Part shown: positions 62,022 to 64,000 of the stretch, in pieces
Layout of the letters: every line of letters begins with the position of its first letter
Position numbering within the stretch: position 1 is the first letter of the stretch
NCBI RefSeq assembly: GCF_043641665.1
Contig: NC_092192.1
Coordinates: 17,572,658 to 17,636,657, forward strand
Direction: 5' to 3'
Length of the DNA: 64,000 nt
Source of the DNA: Enoplosus armatus
Taxonomy: Eukaryota > Chordata > Actinopteri > Centrarchiformes > Enoplosidae
Position numbers and translations under genes: made by a program
The notes under the pieces: generated by a model
The model's input: the letters and a program-made list of their open reading frames with translations, nothing else
Database searches by the model: none
What the model was told of the DNA's origin: nothing

Positions 62022-63418
62022 CTAAAAAACAGAGAGACAACAAATGAATATCACCACAAGGAAAGTGTTTGAACTACTACAACTTTCAACTACACTCCTT
62101 TTATTTGATGGCTCCATGGAGACACCCAACAGGTTGTATGGTAACAGTTACAGCTCCTACCATTTTAGACTACTGTCTCAATTTTGCTGGTCTTCTAAAG
62201 TTCACTCTTCAAAAGACAGAAAATAGTATTAAATATTAAACACTCTTAAATATTAAATAGTCTTTTGCACTATTATTATTCTGAAGATTATATAAGGTAG
62301 AAATATATGAACGGAGTGAGGTTGTGGACTTCATAACATAATATATAAGAGTGTGCACACTGGCAGCAGCAGAAATGGAATAAATTGAGACAAAAAATAC
62401 ATAAATAGTAAAATATCCCATATTATACCACAACATTTAAATATCTAAATATGGGGCATGTGTTTAGATATGCAGTATGACACTGTCCTGTATATGCAGA
62501 AAATGACTAACTGTCTATTTGTATGCAGTGCATAATGAATCAGAGGATGTACTATATGTTCAAGAACCTGTGTTAAGATTAATGTGTCGATGCTGCCACA
62601 TATTTTTCATGGAAAGAATCTGGCATGTCGATACTGTACGTGGTGTAAAACTCTGCACCTGTCATCTAAGATAAAGGAATAGCAGTTGTAGATCCAGGAT
62701 ACAGGAAGTGAAGAATTTATGTTATTTGTTGTCCATTTTTTCAAAAATAACAGGGTGTAGTGCCATGGGTATCACAGAGATATATGCAGAGATTCCTATG
62801 CATGGAGACAATGTCTATACATTTGTACAGACGTGAAAGCAAACATTATAAACAAGTGCCACAGAGCTTCAGAACGTGCAAAGTATTATGATTGCTGTTA
62901 TTACCATTATTACTGAGACAAAAGTTTGATTTTCTGAAGCTGCCACTGCCAAATTAATTCTGATGACAATGATTGGTACACTAATCAGTAGCCCCAGTGA
63001 GATACTTCCTATCTCCATATTTTAATATTTCCCTTTTCCACCGCTTTTGATGTTTAACCGAGTGGAAAGCAAGACAATATTTCTGCAGTTTAACTAAAAA
63101 AGGAATCACAAGAAGATCTAAATAAGGCTAACAAAAAGTAGAAAACAGAGCTGTGGAAATGCTGTCACTATTTTGCCAGCATATCATTAGATCTGCTTTC
63201 GTCGTTATATAATGATGAGATTTGATGAAAGAATGAAAGAGTAAATAAATGAATGAAATACTGACGAAATCCTGGACTTGATAGCTTGAAGAGGAGCAGA
63301 GCGGCATGTAATAAATCATTCAAGATCACACCTTTTATCAAATTGAATGGCTTGTAAATACAGTTAGGAGACCATTAAATTTCCTCTTCCCAAGATCAGT
63401 TTACTAATGGCTACTTAC
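62022..63418 (-). other. intronic stretch between RRVTF exon and candidate exon
   Basis: AT-rich sequence upstream of the 62021 acceptor. It holds scattered short ATTAAATATT-type runs near 62230-62270 and no recognised gene, repeat or RNA. If the candidate exon at 63419 is false, it is simply part of a longer pcdh7 intron reaching past the window. Confidence 0.5.
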
Positions 63419-63498
63419 CACCGATCCACAACAGAAAGATGACTCCTTGCAGCGCACATGCAATCGCACTCGTCCCCGACCCCCACACATGAGCGCCC
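63419..63498 (-). CDS. possible upstream pcdh7 exon with strong donor
   Basis: The minus strand shows CGGTG followed by GTAAGTAG at 63418, a near-ideal 5' splice site, only 1.4 kb upstream of the RRVTF exon and on the same strand. To reach that exon in phase 0, the frame must end in codons for CKESSFCCGSV. This frame is open back to a TGA at about 63510, so the furthest usable acceptor is CTTTTACGAG (63500-63499), a mediocre site giving about 80 nt. The encoded peptide is Arg/Cys-rich and I cannot match it to PCDH7 from memory. An unused cryptic donor is the main alternative. Confidence 0.28.
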
Positions 63499-64000
63499 CT
63501 CGTAAAAGTCAGGAAAGCACTGATACAGCAGAACAGCAGTGCCTCTGCTGCACGAGTCAGCCCAGATCAATACCACGGGTCTGTGCTTTCTACCATTCAA
63601 CCACTTTTCTGGCAAACAAATCCATGCTAGAAATCATTCAAACCATCAGCCTTTTAGTACATACGGACCAGATATTGAGAAATGCTTTTAGAGCTTAGGT
63701 AAGTGCTATCAACACTGTGTTCTTAATGCCGTTAGTGGGCTTCAGAATGTTTCCAGAAACCTGGTCATCTCCCCATCATCTCAACCAGCCGTATTTTTCT
63801 CACTGCAAAGATGCATCTCTTGTTCTTTCATCTAAATAATGATCATTTGAATCCTGGGATGCTTCATATTTTTTTCTCCCAGCAGTGATATCACATCACT
63901 ATATCAATAAATCATACATAGCGTACAGTAAGAAAGCTGTCTCGGACCTCTCGGTTATCTGTAACATTTAATGGAACTCAAGCTACATTTTCAAACAAAA
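63499..64000 (-). other. upstream pcdh7 intron sequence to window end
   Basis: No gene recognised. The 66-codon minus frame ending at 63415 and the plus frame at 63447-63698 look like chance. The first pcdh7 exon, encoding cadherin repeats and the membrane span, is not here and should lie beyond 64000. Confidence 0.4.

Noticed and set aside
63415..63615. 66-codon minus-strand open frame ending at the strong donor
   Set aside because: Its frame reaches the donor in phase 2, which would put the RRVTF exon out of frame and hit an early stop.
1..64000. CRISPR arrays, prokaryotic operons, phage or defence systems
   Set aside because: No regularly spaced direct repeats of that type and no ribosome-binding-site-led gene clusters. 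Composition, introns and repeats are those of a fish chromosome.

Overview
This is vertebrate nuclear DNA, almost certainly from a teleost fish, probably a percomorph-type one. It is AT-rich, rich in (CA)n/(TA)n microsatellites, and carries several repeat families typical of fish: a decayed Tc1-like transposon with a CACTACCGGTC terminus, an L1/Tx1-type LINE remnant, and two dispersed repeats I recognise from many fish genomes. Most long open frames are chance or lie inside repeats. No prokaryotic-type operon, CRISPR array or defence system is present.

The one host gene I can support is the 3' end of a minus-strand delta-1 protocadherin, best matched from memory to protocadherin-7 (pcdh7). 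An internal exon at 61802-62021 encodes the cytoplasmic RRVTF (CM3, protein phosphatase 1 binding) block and ends in phase 1. The terminal coding exon at 45016-45386 begins in phase 1 and ends in ...KREIYL-stop. The two join cleanly across a 16.4-kb intron. A 3'UTR of about 3.6 kb is inferred, ending after an AATAAA (minus strand) at 41398-41403. A possible further exon with a near-perfect donor lies at 63419-63498. A phase-compatible, stop-terminated open frame at 55565-55785 could be an alternative last exon. The large first exon (cadherin repeats and transmembrane segment) would lie beyond 64000.

Layout: 1-6040 non-coding with a small CT/TA/poly-C cluster near 3.6 kb; 6040-8030 repeats including the Tc1-like element; 8030-35300 apparent gene desert with microsatellites, two adjacent degenerate minisatellites (25.2-25.7 kb) and a dispersed repeat at 32.8-33.3 kb; 35340-37560 an L1-like remnant on the minus strand, followed by unidentified protein-like fragments to about 38.7 kb; 39640-40010 a dispersed repeat; 41380-45386 pcdh7 3'UTR and last exon; 45387-61801 intron; 61802-62021 exon; 62022-64000 intron and possible exon.

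I find no clear sign of a wholly new biological system. The most useful leads are the candidate alternative pcdh7 exons, the UG-repeat tracts near both ends of the large intron, and the unidentified decayed coding fragments next to the LINE. All family identifications are from memory of family motifs; no search was run.
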